The notes under the pieces were generated by a model. It had not been told where the DNA came from and searched no databases. It saw only the letters and a list, made by a program, of their open reading frames with translations. Shown here in pieces: positions 14,301 through 23,010 of a stretch of 64,000 nt of DNA; position 1 is the stretch's first letter; each line of letters begins with the position of its first letter. The stretch is from Klebsiella pneumoniae (lineage in GTDB: Bacteria > Pseudomonadota > Gammaproteobacteria > Burkholderiales > UBA3065). The stretch lies in NCBI GenBank assembly GCA_945897555.1, contig CAMDGF010000005.1, forward strand, positions 44,032 to 108,031. Reading direction: 5' to 3'. The translations under genes were made by a program, and so were the position numbers.

Positions 14301-15312
14301 GAACTGGGCCATTCGCGGTGCCGATGCCGAGGGCAGTGGGCAGTGGGACCCGGCTGACCAGGGCTCGGTCACGGCACGGTTGTCGCGTCTGGCGCTCGGA
14401 CCGCCGGTCGATAGCGCCTCGTCGCCGGTCGACGTCGACGATGGCGCTTATCCCGCGCTCGATGTCGAGATCGGCAGCTTCTCGCGCCGCGGTCGTGATT
14501 ATGGTCAGCTGCGTCTCAAGGCGAGCCAACAGGGCCGCGACTGGCGGATCGACCAGCTGCGTTTGAGTGGGCCGGAGTATCAACTCGAAGCGAGCGGGCT
14601 TTGGCAAGCGTGGCGCAGCAGCCCGGTGACCGATGTGCGGCTCGAGCTCAAGACCACCGACACCGGCCGCTACCTTGAGCGCCTCGGTTACGGCAGCGTG
14701 CTGAGGGCTGCACCGGCGAGTCTGAGCGGAACACTGCGTTGGCGGGGACCGCCCACCGACATCCATTTCCCCAGCCTGTCCGGGCAGTTCAGGCTCGAGG
14801 CGGGCAAGGGCCAGTTCGTCAAGGCCGACCCGGGCGCTGCGCGCTTGCTCGGCATCCTCAGCCTGCAGGCCTTGCCGCGCCGCATCACGCTCGATTTTCG
14901 CGATGTGTTCAGCGAGGGTCTCGCTTTTGACAGTATCGAGAGCGATCTCGCCGTGACCGATGGCATCATGCGCAGCGAGCAGCTATTCATCGACGGACCC
15001 TCGGCCAAGGTGCGCATCAAAGGTCAGGCAGATCTTGGCAAGGAGACGCAGGACCTGCAGGTCAAGGTGTCGCCAGCCATGGACGCGGCGACCATCGGCG
15101 CATTGATCGCAAACCCGGTCGCTGGCCTTGCCGTGTTTCTCGCCCAGCAACTGCTCGACGATCCCTTGAGCAAGCTCATCACCTTCAACTATCGGGTCAC
15201 CGGGAGCTGGGCCGAGCCGGTGGTGACGAAACAGGGCGCGCCGGAAGTGAGCAACCGTACAAAAGGCGATGCACGCAATGGTTCGGGTGTCATGCCGGGC
15301 ATCGCGCCATGA
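11380..15312 (+). CDS. yhdP: AsmA-like inter-membrane phospholipid transport protein YhdP
   Basis: A very large envelope protein (about 1310 residues) of the AsmA/TamB group. Members such as YhdP, TamB and YdbH bridge the periplasm and carry phospholipid to the outer membrane. A single N-terminal membrane segment (LWWLVGGLAVLLLGLHLLLRVW) is followed by a typical RRGEIESALSAAIQRPV and then a long beta-rich periplasmic body. The C-terminus ends in an AsmA-type domain (ATIGALIANPVAGLAVFLAQQ). No ATG exists before the membrane segment; the GTG at 11380 is used here provisionally, with GTG 11317 and TTG 11425 as alternatives. The gene is divergent from glnE and overlaps the next gene by 4 bases (ATGA). 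Confidence 0.88.
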   Translation: MSESTRRRVCPPTIRLNPANPQDPKPRSSALQAILRSAPLRLVLDVHRWLWWLVGGLAVLLLGLHLLLRVWVVPQIPERRGEIESALSAAIQRPVRLGHISAGWSGLQPRVDIGSLTILDRNGEPALVLPAISAAVSWRSVAARTVVFSRLRTGGLELYLRRTGDGTVLLGDIPLNRGDDNQFLDWLQQQSGIDLERSVVHWDDAQRVAPRLTLRNVHLSIRNHGTRHQFGLRADPPGDLAGRLDLRGDWNGTSIARPESGKGRLYADLSSIDLAALAPWLDLPLGIRAGRGALRLWLDVAGTKVTGFTADAGLSGLLANIEGAAEPLEVSSIGGRIGLVNRPDRHSLELRQLSVQTSDGVVAPESTLTWQQQGEGADARHVLRIEHLVLGPLLQTAPALPLPERLRELLVRSAPRGELREVRAEWRGSWDAPSSYAIKGRFDEVGSAPVEGLPGFDRLSGTLDTNHTGGRLTLRGGPAPLLWPERFRRAIPLRGLDAVLSWRRQGEGWRFDLADARIDTGELQASLRGNWAPASHALEIDAQVTRLDATKLVHYLPETVGKGTRDWLESAFPGGGTASGAARLRGDPARFPFENGEGGRFEATADLQVPSLMFSPQWPRLSNVEGRLRFVNAALSAEGARGRVGNSDLEQIKLSIPDLDAADPFLDVSGRIGASIAEVLDYIQTSPVRRLVSGATDGMSGTGRANLGITLRVPLNHSVDTTVRGEVGLDASRLELGSGRPAITGLSGRLLFTERGISSPGLSGNLLGGAARGVISSQPGGVVHIEASGRARIASLAQQFPLEAWGLASGDTGWRGDISIGPTSTRLLVQSELEGVTLSLPAPLYKAAGQPAPLRFAWQSGERGDLYELDIGERVRARVQSRSGGAAAPRIETAMVAVGGAALPAARARGIGFAAELPQFFATQWLPVIERFTAGGDGGAPLPVEARIKAGRFELEGQFLGETELVVDRRDRIWNWAIRGADAEGSGQWDPADQGSVTARLSRLALGPPVDSASSPVDVDDGAYPALDVEIGSFSRRGRDYGQLRLKASQQGRDWRIDQLRLSGPEYQLEASGLWQAWRSSPVTDVRLELKTTDTGRYLERLGYGSVLRAAPASLSGTLRWRGPPTDIHFPSLSGQFRLEAGKGQFVKADPGAARLLGILSLQALPRRITLDFRDVFSEGLAFDSIESDLAVTDGIMRSEQLFIDGPSAKVRIKGQADLGKETQDLQVKVSPAMDAATIGALIANPVAGLAVFLAQQLLDDPLSKLITFNYRVTGSWAEPVVTKQGAPEVSNRTKGDARNGSGVMPGIAP

Positions 15313-16142
15313 GCACTTCCGCCGCTTGCGAGACGACACGGGGGCGGCGCGTCGCTGCCGTGCAGGTGGTCAGCGGCGAGAACGTTGCCACCAATCTCGA
15401 GACTGTGGAGAGGCTGGTGCGTTTTGCCGCTGGACAAGGCGCGCGCCTGATCCTGTTGCCAGAGTACTGGCCAGTCCTGAGCAGCGATGAACATCGCAAA
15501 CTCGGCCTCGCCGAGCCTTACGGCAACGGCCTGCTGCAACGTTTCCTTGCCACGCTGGCCCGTGAAGAGTCAGTCTGGCTGGTCGCTGGCACCATCCCCA
15601 TCTCTACCAGCGACCCTGAACGTGTGCGTAACACTTGCCTGGTGTTCGACGATCACGGCCGCGTGGCAGCGCGTTACGACAAGGTCCATCTGTTCAATCT
15701 GAGCCTTGGCGGCGAGAGTTTCTGCGAGTCGCGCACCATCGAGCCGGGCGACGCGCCGGTGGCGGTCGAGACCCCGATCGGTCGCGTGGCCCTGTCGATC
15801 TGCTACGACCTGCGCTTCCCGGAGTTGTACCGACGTCTCTTGCCGTTCGATGCCATCTGTATGCCGGCCGCGTTCACCGCGACCACCGGCAGGGCGCACT
15901 GGGAGGTGTTGTTGCGCGCGCGCGCCATCGAGAACCAGTGCTACGTGCTGGCCGCCGGGCAGGGTGGCATCCATCCGGGTGGTCGCCGCACCCATGGCCA
16001 CAGTATGATTGTGGACCCGTGGGGTGAGGTGCTCGACTGTCTGGCCGATGGCCCGGGCGTCGTCATCGCCGACATCGACCCCGAGCGCCTGCGGCAGGTC
16101 AGGCGCGACCTCCCCGCGCTGGCCAACCGGGTTCTGCCCTGA
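15309..16142 (+). CDS. Nitrilase-superfamily amidase, Nit1/deaminated-glutathione amidase type
   Basis: A cytoplasmic C-N hydrolase of 277 residues with the complete catalytic triad: glutamate in LPEYW (near residue 52), lysine in YDKVHLF (near 124) and cysteine in ICYDLRFPELYR (near 165). The segments around the cysteine and FTATTGRAHWEVLLRARA are characteristic of the Nit1 branch, whose members repair deaminated glutathione, a transaminase side product. The assignment to this substrate is by family resemblance. Its start overlaps the yhdP stop by 4 bases, so it is translationally coupled, and tldD follows 14 bases later. This gene order recurs in betaproteobacteria. Confidence 0.88.
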   Translation: MSTSAACETTRGRRVAAVQVVSGENVATNLETVERLVRFAAGQGARLILLPEYWPVLSSDEHRKLGLAEPYGNGLLQRFLATLAREESVWLVAGTIPISTSDPERVRNTCLVFDDHGRVAARYDKVHLFNLSLGGESFCESRTIEPGDAPVAVETPIGRVALSICYDLRFPELYRRLLPFDAICMPAAFTATTGRAHWEVLLRARAIENQCYVLAAGQGGIHPGGRRTHGHSMIVDPWGEVLDCLADGPGVVIADIDPERLRQVRRDLPALANRVLP

Positions 16143-16156
16143 CCTCGATCGAGAAC

Positions 16157-17608
16157 ATGAACGCTCCACTCCCGTCCGACCGTCTCTCCACCGCCACCGC
16201 TTTGCTGCTGCAGCCGGCCGGTCTCGACCTCTCCGACCTCGGTCGTGTGCTCGGCGAGGTGGCAGTGCACCGCGCCGACTACGCCGACATCTACTTGCAG
16301 TACACGCGTTCGGAGGGCTGGAGCCTGGAGGAGGGGCTGGTCAAGTCGGGCAGCTTCAGCATCGATGCCGGTGCCGGTGTGCGCGTGGTGGAGGGCGAAC
16401 GCACCGCTTTCGCTTACACCGACGACATCAACCTCGAGGCCCTGCTGCAGGCCGCGCGCGTGACGCGCAGCATCGCTGCCGCGGGCGGCAGTGGTCGCAT
16501 GGCGGTGCCTTCGAGTGGCGAGGTGCGGAGTCTCTATCCGGCACTCGACCCAGTGGCCAGCCTTGACTCCGACGCCAAGGTCGCCATGCTGCTTGAGGTC
16601 GAGCGGATGGCTCGCGCGGCCGATCCGCGCATCACACAGGTCATGGCCTCGTTGGCTGCCGAATACGATGTGGTGCTGCTGTTGCGCTCGGACGGCCGGC
16701 TCAGCACCGATGTCCGGCCACTGGTGCGACTCTCCCTGCAGGTCATCGCCGAAGCGGATGGACGCCGGCAGCAGGGCACGGCGGGCGCGGGCGGGCGTGA
16801 GGGTCTGGGCATGTTCAACCCGGCGCGACTGCAGACTCTGGTCGGTCAGGCTGTCAATCAGGCGCTTACCAACCTCGCGGCAGGCCCGGCGCCAGCCGGC
16901 GAGATGACCGTGGTGCTCGGGCCGGGCTGGCCCGGCATCCTGTTGCATGAGGCCATCGGCCACGGCCTGGAGGGTGATTTCAACCGCAAGGGCAGCTCGG
17001 CTTTCTCGGGACGTGTCGGCGAGCGCATCGCCGCCAAGGGTGTCACCGTGGTCGATGACGGTACGCTGGCCGGCCGCCGTGGCTCTCTCAACGTCGACGA
17101 CGAGGGTGAGCCGACGGCTTGCACCACGCTGATCGAGGACGGCATCCTCCGTGGCTACATCCAGGACCAGCTCAACGCCCGCCTGATGGGCGTGACACCC
17201 ACCGGCAACGGCCGTCGCGAGAGCTACGCCCACGTGCCGATGCCCCGCATGACCAACACTTGCATGCTCAATGGCGATCGCGACCCCGGCGAGATCATCG
17301 CTTCGGTCGAAAAGGGCCTCTATGCCGTCAACTTTGGCGGCGGCCAGGTCGACATCACCAGCGGCAAGTTCGTCTTCTCCGCCGCTGAGGCCTACCTGAT
17401 CGAGAATGGCAAGGTGACGCGCCCGGTGCGCGGCGCCACGCTGATCGGCAATGGCCCCGATGTGCTCACGCGCGTGAGCATGGTCGGCAATGACATGGCG
17501 CTCGATCCGGGCATCGGCACCTGCGGCAAGGACGGCCAGAGTGTGCCGGTGGGTGTCGGGCAGCCGACCTTGCGCATCGATGGTCTGACCGTTGGCGGGA
17601 CGGCCTGA
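16157..17608 (+). CDS. tldD: Metalloprotease TldD
   Basis: One half of the TldD/TldE (PmbA) protease that trims unfolded peptides, microcin precursors and the CcdA antitoxin in the cytoplasm. The 483-residue length is normal. The zinc-binding HEAIGH motif is near residues 264-269, followed by the usual [19 protein letters not shown]. The C-terminal cysteine- and glycine-rich region ([19 protein letters not shown]) is the conserved family end. The partner TldE is not in this window. It follows the nitrilase gene by 14 bases and was probably transcribed with yhdP. Confidence 0.96.
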   Translation: MNAPLPSDRLSTATALLLQPAGLDLSDLGRVLGEVAVHRADYADIYLQYTRSEGWSLEEGLVKSGSFSIDAGAGVRVVEGERTAFAYTDDINLEALLQAARVTRSIAAAGGSGRMAVPSSGEVRSLYPALDPVASLDSDAKVAMLLEVERMARAADPRITQVMASLAAEYDVVLLLRSDGRLSTDVRPLVRLSLQVIAEADGRRQQGTAGAGGREGLGMFNPARLQTLVGQAVNQALTNLAAGPAPAGEMTVVLGPGWPGILLHEAIGHGLEGDFNRKGSSAFSGRVGERIAAKGVTVVDDGTLAGRRGSLNVDDEGEPTACTTLIEDGILRGYIQDQLNARLMGVTPTGNGRRESYAHVPMPRMTNTCMLNGDRDPGEIIASVEKGLYAVNFGGGQVDITSGKFVFSAAEAYLIENGKVTRPVRGATLIGNGPDVLTRVSMVGNDMALDPGIGTCGKDGQSVPVGVGQPTLRIDGLTVGGTA

Positions 17609-17621
17609 GCGATTGTAACGA

Positions 17622-17633
17622 TCCGATATCGGA
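17622..17633. promoter_or_regulatory. 12-bp perfect palindrome upstream of accA
   Basis: The sequence TCCGATATCGGA is an exact inverted repeat in the short tldD-accA gap, ending 16 bases before the accA start codon. It could be a repressor operator or a short RNA hairpin. No regulator can be assigned from the sequence alone. Confidence 0.3.
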
Positions 17634-17649
17634 CATCAGGGAGATACGC

Positions 17650-18615
17650 TTGAAGACCACCTTCCTCGACTTCGAACAACCCATCGCCGAGCTCGAAGCG
17701 CGCATCGAGGAGCTGCGCTTCGTGCAAGACGACTCCGCAGTCGACATCGCCGAGGAGATCGAGCGCTTGCAGGCCAAGGCCGACAAGCTCACCAAGGAGA
17801 TCTACAGCAAGCTCGGCGCCTGGCAGATCGCGCAGGTGGCGCGTCACCCGCAGCGCCCCTATACCCTCGACTACGTGCAGGGGCTTTTCACCGACTGGCA
17901 CGAGTTGCACGGCGATCGCGCCTTTGCCGACGATCCGGCGATCGTCAGTGGCTTCGCGCGCTTCAACGGCCAGCCGGTGCTGATCATCGGCCACCAGAAG
18001 GGCCGTGACACGCGCGACAAGATCTACCGCAACTTTGGCATGCCGCGCCCTGAGGGCTATCGCAAAGCGCTGCGCTTGATGAAGACCGCCGAGAAGTTCG
18101 GCTTCCCGGTCATCACCCTCATCGACACGCCGGGTGCCTACCCCGGCGTCGGTGCCGAGGAGCGCGGGCAGTCTGAGGCGATCGGCCGCAATCTCGCCGA
18201 GATGTCGACGCTGCGTGTGCCGGTGGTGTGTGTGGTGATCGGCGAGGGCGGTTCGGGTGGCGCGCTGGCCATCGCTGTCGGTGACACCATCCTGATGCTG
18301 CAGAACGCCATCTACTCGGTGATCTCGCCCGAGGGTTGCGCCAGCATCCTATGGAAGAGCGCAGAGAAAGCTGGCGAAGCTGCCGAGACGCTCGGCATCA
18401 CCGCACCGCGCCTGAAGTCGCTCGGCCTCATCGACCGCATCGTCAGCGAGCCGCTCGGGGGCGCGCACCGCGACGCCGACGCGATGATGGCGAGCCTGCG
18501 CAAGGCGATCGCCGAGTCGCTGCGCGATCTGCAGAACCAGACGCTTGATGCTTTGCTGGAGCGCCGCATCGATCGCCTGATGGCCTACGGCCGCTTCAAG
18601 GAGACCCAAGGCTGA
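17650..18615 (+). CDS. accA: Acetyl-CoA carboxylase carboxyltransferase subunit alpha
   Basis: Together with AccD it moves the carboxyl group from carboxybiotin to acetyl-CoA, making malonyl-CoA for fatty-acid synthesis. The 321-residue product has the standard coiled N-terminus ([19 protein letters not shown]), the carboxyltransferase core with the oxyanion-hole region [13 protein letters not shown], and the end typical of AccA. The start is TTG, placed 7 bases after a GGGAG ribosome site. The 3' end carries a strong AAGGAG sequence that seems to serve the next gene, tilS, whose first codon overlaps the accA stop. Confidence 0.97.
   Translation: MKTTFLDFEQPIAELEARIEELRFVQDDSAVDIAEEIERLQAKADKLTKEIYSKLGAWQIAQVARHPQRPYTLDYVQGLFTDWHELHGDRAFADDPAIVSGFARFNGQPVLIIGHQKGRDTRDKIYRNFGMPRPEGYRKALRLMKTAEKFGFPVITLIDTPGAYPGVGAEERGQSEAIGRNLAEMSTLRVPVVCVVIGEGGSGGALAIAVGDTILMLQNAIYSVISPEGCASILWKSAEKAGEAAETLGITAPRLKSLGLIDRIVSEPLGGAHRDADAMMASLRKAIAESLRDLQNQTLDALLERRIDRLMAYGRFKETQG
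18598..18603 (+). promoter_or_regulatory. Shine-Dalgarno site deciding the tilS start
   Basis: A perfect AAGGAG lies inside the last accA codons, 8 bases before a CTG at 18612. It supports that CTG as the tilS initiation codon, because the frame contains no ATG, GTG or TTG between its upstream stop at 18546 and the catalytic P-loop. Confidence 0.6.
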
Positions 18616-19571
18616 GCGAAGGGCAGCTGCTCGACGCCGTTCTCGCCACGCTCGCCTCGGAGGGGCTGGCGCACGAACAGGTCTCGCTCGCGGTCGGTTT
18701 CAGTGGCGGCCTCGATTCCAGCGTCCTCTTGCACCTCGCCTGCCGCGCCACTCGGGCGCTCCAGGCGCCGCCCCCGTTGGCGGTGCACATCCACCATGGT
18801 TTGCAAAGCCCGGCCGATGCGTGGGTCGCGCACTGCGCAGAGATGGCTCATACGTTTGGCGCGAGCTTTGCCCTGCATCCGGTGCAGGTCGACCGCGCAT
18901 CCGGCCTCGGTATCGAGGCGGCCGCGCGCGAGGCACGACTGGCGGTGTTCGCCAGTACCCGCGCCGATGCCGTGCTGCTGGCACATCACCGCGACGATCA
19001 GGTCGAAACGGTTCTCCTCAACGCTCTGCGTGGCAGCGGCTTGGCGGGCCTGTGCGGGATGCCGATCCGTCGCAGTCTGGCCGGCGGGCCCCCGCTGTTG
19101 CGCCCCTTGCTCGCCGTAACCCGTCACCAATTGCAAGACTATGCAAGGGTTCATCGCCTGTCGTGGATCGACGATCCGAGCAATCAAGACACCCGCTTGC
19201 GACGCAATCTGCTCCGCCAGCGCGTGCTACCCATGATCGAAGCCGCACTGCCGCAGGCGAGGGCCGCATTGGCACGCCTCGCCGGCCACGCTGCCGAAGC
19301 ACAGCAGTTGGCCGACGACCTCGCCGATCTTGATGCCGCTGCTTGCAGCGACGCCCGAGGTCTTCGCTGCAGGGCATTGTCGGAACTCTCACCGCATCGA
19401 GCGCGCAACCTGTTGCGGCGGCAACTGGCGCACGCCGGCCTGCGCATGCCTGACGCGGCGCGGCTCGACGAGATGTTGCGGCAGCTGGCCGGTGATGGCC
19501 GCCCTGAGATCCTCCACGACGACCACCTGGTTTGCCGGCGTGAAGGCCGGCTGATCATCCGCCGCGTCTGA
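18612..19571 (+). CDS. tilS: tRNA(Ile)-lysidine synthase, probable CTG start
   Basis: Modifies cytidine 34 of the AUA-reading tRNA-Ile to lysidine with ATP and lysine, an essential decoding step. The N-type ATP-pyrophosphatase P-loop SGGLDS falls at residues 31-36 if translation starts at CTG 18612. [20 protein letters not shown] and later [16 protein letters not shown] are family signatures. Length would be 319 residues, short of the E. coli 432 because the C-terminal domain is reduced. The first standard start codon (TTG 18729) would cut off the P-loop and cannot be right. CTG 18612 overlaps the accA stop in CTGA and has AAGGAG 8 bases upstream. Confidence 0.85.
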   Translation: MSEGQLLDAVLATLASEGLAHEQVSLAVGFSGGLDSSVLLHLACRATRALQAPPPLAVHIHHGLQSPADAWVAHCAEMAHTFGASFALHPVQVDRASGLGIEAAAREARLAVFASTRADAVLLAHHRDDQVETVLLNALRGSGLAGLCGMPIRRSLAGGPPLLRPLLAVTRHQLQDYARVHRLSWIDDPSNQDTRLRRNLLRQRVLPMIEAALPQARAALARLAGHAAEAQQLADDLADLDAAACSDARGLRCRALSELSPHRARNLLRRQLAHAGLRMPDAARLDEMLRQLAGDGRPEILHDDHLVCRREGRLIIRRV

Positions 19572-19593
19572 TCGCGACCGCGAGTGAGGCGTG

Positions 19594-21012
19594 CTAGAGC
19601 ACTTCAGCGGCGTGTTCGGCCAGACGTGAACGCTCGCCGCGCGTCAGCGTCACGTGTCCGCTGTGCGGCCAGCCTTTGAAGCGGTCGACGACGTAGGTGA
19701 GGCCCGACGAACCTTCGGTGAGATAGGGCGTGTCGATCTGCGCGATATTGCCGAGACACACCACTTTGGTACCGGGTCCGGCGCGCGTGATCAGCGTCTT
19801 CATCTGCTTGGGCGTGAGGTTCTGCGCCTCGTCGATGATGAGGAACTTGTTGATGAACGTGCGACCGCGCATGAAATTGAGCGACTTCACCTTGATGCGG
19901 CTGCGCATCAGGTCGCGGGTGGCGGCACGCCCCCATTCGCCCGCCTCATCATCCGACTTGTTGAGCACGTCGAGATTGTCTTCGAGCGCGCCCATCCAGG
20001 GGGTCATCTTCTCCTCCTCGGTGCCCGGCAGAAAGCCGATGTCCTCGCCCACCGGTACGGTGACCCGCGTCATGATGATCTCGCTGTAAACCTTGTACTC
20101 GAGCGTCTGCAGCAGCCCCGCGGCCAGCGTCAGGAGCGTCTTGCCGGTGCCGGCCTGACCGAGCAGGGTGACGAAGTCGGTCTCCGGGTCCATCAGCGCA
20201 TTGAGCGCGAAGTTCTGCTCGCGGTTGCGGGCGGTGATGCCCCAGACCGAGTTCTTGGGGTTGGCGTAATCGCGCAGGGTGCACAGCACCGCCGTGTCGC
20301 CCTCCACCGAGTGCACCCGCGCCTGCATCGCGCCGTCGCCGGTTATGAACAGGAATTCGTTTACGATCATCGATTTGCAAATGGGACCTTTGACTTTGTA
20401 ATAAGTCAGGCCCTGCTCTTGCCAGGACTCCATGCCCTTGCCGTGACGGTCCCAGAAATCCTCGGGAAGCTCGCGGATGCCGGTGTACAGGAGGTCGCTG
20501 TCCTCGAGCACCTTGTCGTTGAAGTAATCCTCGGCGGCCAGACGCAGCGCGCGCGCCTTGATCCGCATGTTGATGTCTTTGGAGACGAGGATCACCTGTC
20601 GTTCCGGATGACGCTCGGCCAGATGCATCACCACCGCCAGGATCTGGTTGTCGTTGCGTCCCGGCAGCAAGCCCGGCGGCAGATCCCCGGGGATCGCCTC
20701 GGTCTGCAGGAAAAGACGGCCGCTGGCTCCGTTGCGCTTGGACAAAGGGATGCCGCCCGCGATGCTCTCCGGTGTCGCAGCGACCAGTTCTTCCATGAAG
20801 CGACTGGCCTGACGGGCGTTGCGCGCCACTTCCGACATGCCCTTCTTGTTGTTGTCGAGTTCCTCGAGCGTCGTCATCGGGATGAAGACGTCGTGCTCCT
20901 CGAAACGGAAGAGGCTGGTGGGATCGTGCATCAAGACATTGGTGTCGAGCACAAAGAGCTTGCCTGCCTTGCTGCGAGTCTTGCGGCGGCGGCTTTCGGG
21001 GTTCTCGGTCAT
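19594..21012 (-). CDS. PIN domain-PhoH family ATPase
   Basis: A 472-residue fusion. The N-terminal PIN nuclease-like domain begins LFVLDTNVLMHD (residues 18-29), with further acidic residues in TTLEELDNNKKG and VSKDINMRIKA. The C-terminal PhoH ATPase has Walker A GQAGTGKT near residue 288 and the Walker B-like LIIDEAQNLT. PhoH proteins with a PIN domain are thought to be RNA-linked helicases or ribonucleases; the exact substrate in this lineage is unknown. The ATG was chosen because the PIN domain begins shortly after it and upstream codons give an unrelated Cys- and Pro-rich tail. It follows bcp by 88 bases on the same strand and converges on tilS. Confidence 0.9.
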   Translation of the reverse strand: MTENPESRRRKTRSKAGKLFVLDTNVLMHDPTSLFRFEEHDVFIPMTTLEELDNNKKGMSEVARNARQASRFMEELVAATPESIAGGIPLSKRNGASGRLFLQTEAIPGDLPPGLLPGRNDNQILAVVMHLAERHPERQVILVSKDINMRIKARALRLAAEDYFNDKVLEDSDLLYTGIRELPEDFWDRHGKGMESWQEQGLTYYKVKGPICKSMIVNEFLFITGDGAMQARVHSVEGDTAVLCTLRDYANPKNSVWGITARNREQNFALNALMDPETDFVTLLGQAGTGKTLLTLAAGLLQTLEYKVYSEIIMTRVTVPVGEDIGFLPGTEEEKMTPWMGALEDNLDVLNKSDDEAGEWGRAATRDLMRSRIKVKSLNFMRGRTFINKFLIIDEAQNLTPKQMKTLITRAGPGTKVVCLGNIAQIDTPYLTEGSSGLTYVVDRFKGWPHSGHVTLTRGERSRLAEHAAEVL

Positions 21013-21100
21013 GGTGGGGTCGTGTTTCCAGAGGTTCCTGCAGTCCGGATGATGCCGGTGCACTGCAATGATGCGGGATGGTAGGGGGGCTTGCGCAACA

Positions 21101-21601
21101 TCACTCGATGGGGGCGCTGGCGAGAAGCCGACGCAATGTGGCCAACACCTCGTCGACGTGGCCGGGCACCTTGACGCCTCGCCAGACGTGTCGCAACACC
21201 CCGTCGGGGTCGATGAGAAAGGTGCTGCGCTCGATGCCGCGCACCTGTTTGCCATACATGTTCTTGAGGCGCATCACGCCGTAGCGCTCGCACACCACCT
21301 CGTCGACGTCACTGATCAGGTCGAAGGGCAGCCCGAGCTTTTCGCGGAAGCGTCGGTGTGAGGCGAGCGGATCGCGCGAGACCCCCAGCACCTCGCAGTC
21401 CGCAGCCGCGAACTCCGGATAGGCGTCGCGGAACGCTGCACTCTCGGTGGTGCAACCCGGGGTGTCGTCCTTTGGGTAGAAATACAGCGTCAGCCAGCGT
21501 CCGCGGCAGGATTCAAGGGTCAGGGCCGGGGCGAGTGTGGCAGCGGCGGTGAAGGCCGGCGCCGGAAGGCCGGGGCAAGGTCCGGATGATTCTGTCGTCA
21601 T
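21101..21601 (-). CDS. bcp: Peroxiredoxin, BCP/PrxQ family
   Basis: A thiol peroxidase of 166 residues that reduces hydrogen peroxide and organic peroxides. The peroxidatic cysteine is Cys50 in PKDDTPGCTTES. In E. coli BCP a resolving cysteine lies five residues further on; here that position is alanine (residue 55), so this protein would be 1-Cys or use another cysteine (candidates are in GPCP, ESCRG, ADCEV and VVCERYG). The rest, including GVSRDPLASHRRFREKLGLPF, is standard. The ATG lies 10 bases after the maf stop, suggesting co-transcription. Confidence 0.93.
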   Translation of the reverse strand: MTTESSGPCPGLPAPAFTAAATLAPALTLESCRGRWLTLYFYPKDDTPGCTTESAAFRDAYPEFAAADCEVLGVSRDPLASHRRFREKLGLPFDLISDVDEVVCERYGVMRLKNMYGKQVRGIERSTFLIDPDGVLRHVWRGVKVPGHVDEVLATLRRLLASAPIE

Positions 21602-21611
21602 GGCGTGATGT

Positions 21612-22217
21612 TCACGGCAAAAGGGGGTCGATACCACAGCCTCTAAGGATGCGCGACAGGGCGATGAGAGGCAACCCGATGAGTGCGGTCGGATCCTCAC
21701 TTTCGCACCGCTCCAGCAGAGCGATGCCGAGGGATTCGATCTTGGCGCTGCCAGCGCAATCGAAAGGACGGTCGTGCGCGATGTAGCGCTCGAGCATGGC
21801 GGCATCGAGGTCTTTGCGAAAGGTCACTCGCGTCTCATCGCAGTGCGAGCCGAGCGACCGTCCGCTGCCCCCCTCGACCACGTGAAGGGCGGTGTAGAAA
21901 TGCAGAGAGAACCCTCGCATCCCGAGCAACTGGGCGAGTGCGCGGGTCGCATCGCCGGGTTTGCCGAGGCGCGACCCGCCTCCAGCCGCCACCTGGTCTG
22001 AGCCGATGACGATGCAACCCTCTGCTCCTCGAGCGACGGTGAGCGCCTTGGCATGGGCCAGACGGCAAGCGGTATCGGCTGGGGCCTCCGCTGGCAGGGG
22101 CGTCTCGTCGATGTCCGGGACGCGCACCTCGAACGCCAGGCCGAGTCGCTCCAGCAGCGCCCGCCGGTAGGGGGACGACGAGCCGAGGATGAGTTGCGGT
22201 GTCAAGCGGGGCTCCAC
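21612..22217 (-). CDS. maf: Maf/YceF-type nucleotide pyrophosphatase
   Basis: A 201-residue house-cleaning pyrophosphatase. LILGSSSPYRRALLERLG is the Maf phosphate-binding start, and the acidic catalytic region is IGSDQV (Asp74). The stretch ERYIAHDRPFDCAGSAKIES and DPTALIGLPLIAL matches the YceF branch, which hydrolyses 7-methyl-GTP, rather than the YhdE branch acting on dTTP and UTP. In E. coli yceF also borders yceD-rpmF; here it is divergent from them. The probable 5' neighbours in its own transcript are bcp and the PhoH gene downstream. Confidence 0.92.
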   Translation of the reverse strand: MEPRLTPQLILGSSSPYRRALLERLGLAFEVRVPDIDETPLPAEAPADTACRLAHAKALTVARGAEGCIVIGSDQVAAGGGSRLGKPGDATRALAQLLGMRGFSLHFYTALHVVEGGSGRSLGSHCDETRVTFRKDLDAAMLERYIAHDRPFDCAGSAKIESLGIALLERCESEDPTALIGLPLIALSRILRGCGIDPLLP

Positions 22218-22247
22218 TCGACGCAGCCACCTGCGCCACCCAGAACC

Positions 22248-22277
22248 TTGACTGGCTGGCAGGGTTTCGAGTACTCT
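22248..22277 (+). promoter_or_regulatory. Candidate sigma-70 promoter of the yceD-rpmF-fab run
   Basis: TTGACT (22248-22253) is followed by an 18-base spacer and TACTCT (22272-22277). The -35 box is good and the -10 box weak (3 of 6). The predicted start at about 22284 would leave only 3 bases before the yceD ATG, so the message would be nearly leaderless, or the second ATG at 22293 may be used. Confidence 0.4.
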
Positions 22278-22286
22278 TGCACGTTT

Positions 22287-22778
22287 ATGTCGATGCCCTT
22301 AACCGTCGATCTGCGGCGTTTTTGCGAGGAATCTCGCACGCTGGAGGCTGCTTTTAGCCCCACTCAGCTGCCGCGTCTGCTCGACAGTGTCGCAGATACC
22401 GCGGGCGGGGTGTCGATGCAGGTGCGTGGTTGGGTCGACGCGCGCGGGCGTCCGTGTCTGGACATCCGCATGGCGGGGCAGTTGTGGGTGTTGTGTCAAC
22501 GTTGTATGCGGCCCATGGCCATCGATGTCGAGGTCGGTCAGACCTTGGCCTTTGGTGAGGAGGGCGCGGAAGAGGCCGGTGACCCGGACGCGGTCGAAGT
22601 GTTGCCCGAGATGGCCCACGTCGATCTGGCTGAGCTCGCCGAGGAGGAGTTGTTGTTGTCGCTTCCGATGTTGCCGCGTCACCTTGACTGTGAACTGCCC
22701 GGCCCGGCTGTCTCGGGTCGCACCACGCCGTTTGCTGCACTCAGGGGTCTGGTCGGCGATACAGACCCGCAGGATTGA
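22287..22778 (+). CDS. yceD: DUF177/YceD family protein
   Basis: A 163-residue cytoplasmic protein of the YceD family, almost always encoded just before rpmF and implicated in 23S rRNA accumulation. LCQRCMRPM (near residue 75) is the conserved CxRC-type pair, and DLAELAEEELLLSLPM is the conserved acidic helix. The C-terminal region lacks obvious cofactors. No alternative function is suggested by the sequence. A second ATG two codons downstream is possible. It is the first gene of a long plus-strand run and rpmF begins 45 bases later. Confidence 0.9.
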   Translation: MSMPLTVDLRRFCEESRTLEAAFSPTQLPRLLDSVADTAGGVSMQVRGWVDARGRPCLDIRMAGQLWVLCQRCMRPMAIDVEVGQTLAFGEEGAEEAGDPDAVEVLPEMAHVDLAELAEEELLLSLPMLPRHLDCELPGPAVSGRTTPFAALRGLVGDTDPQD

Positions 22779-22823
22779 AACTTGACCGCGCGATGATGCG
22801 GGGTCCGAAAGGGAGAAACAGAG

Positions 22824-23006
22824 ATGGCCGTCCAACAGAACAAGAAGTCCCCGTCGAAGCGCGGCATGCACCGCTCGCACGATTTTCTGACCAACCCGCC
22901 GCTGGCTGTCGAGCCGTCCACCGGTGAGACGCACCTGCGTCATCACATCTCGCCGAACGGCTTCTACCGCGGCCGCAAGGTCGTTCGCACCAAGAACGAC
23001 GAGTGA
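22824..23006 (+). CDS. rpmF: 50S ribosomal protein L32
   Basis: A 60-residue large-subunit protein. [20 protein letters not shown] is the highly conserved L32 start and [14 protein letters not shown] the conserved end. It lacks the four zinc-binding cysteines of the C+ type, as usual for proteobacterial L32. A strong AAAGGGAGA ribosome site precedes the ATG. A long stem-loop follows before plsX, which may separate its high expression from the lipid genes downstream. Confidence 0.98.
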   Translation: MAVQQNKKSPSKRGMHRSHDFLTNPPLAVEPSTGETHLRHHISPNGFYRGRKVVRTKNDE

Positions 23007-23010
23007 TCCG

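Noticed and set aside
13285..14766. A long minus-strand open frame within yhdP
   Set aside because: Antisense shadow; yhdP is continuous and family-like through this region.
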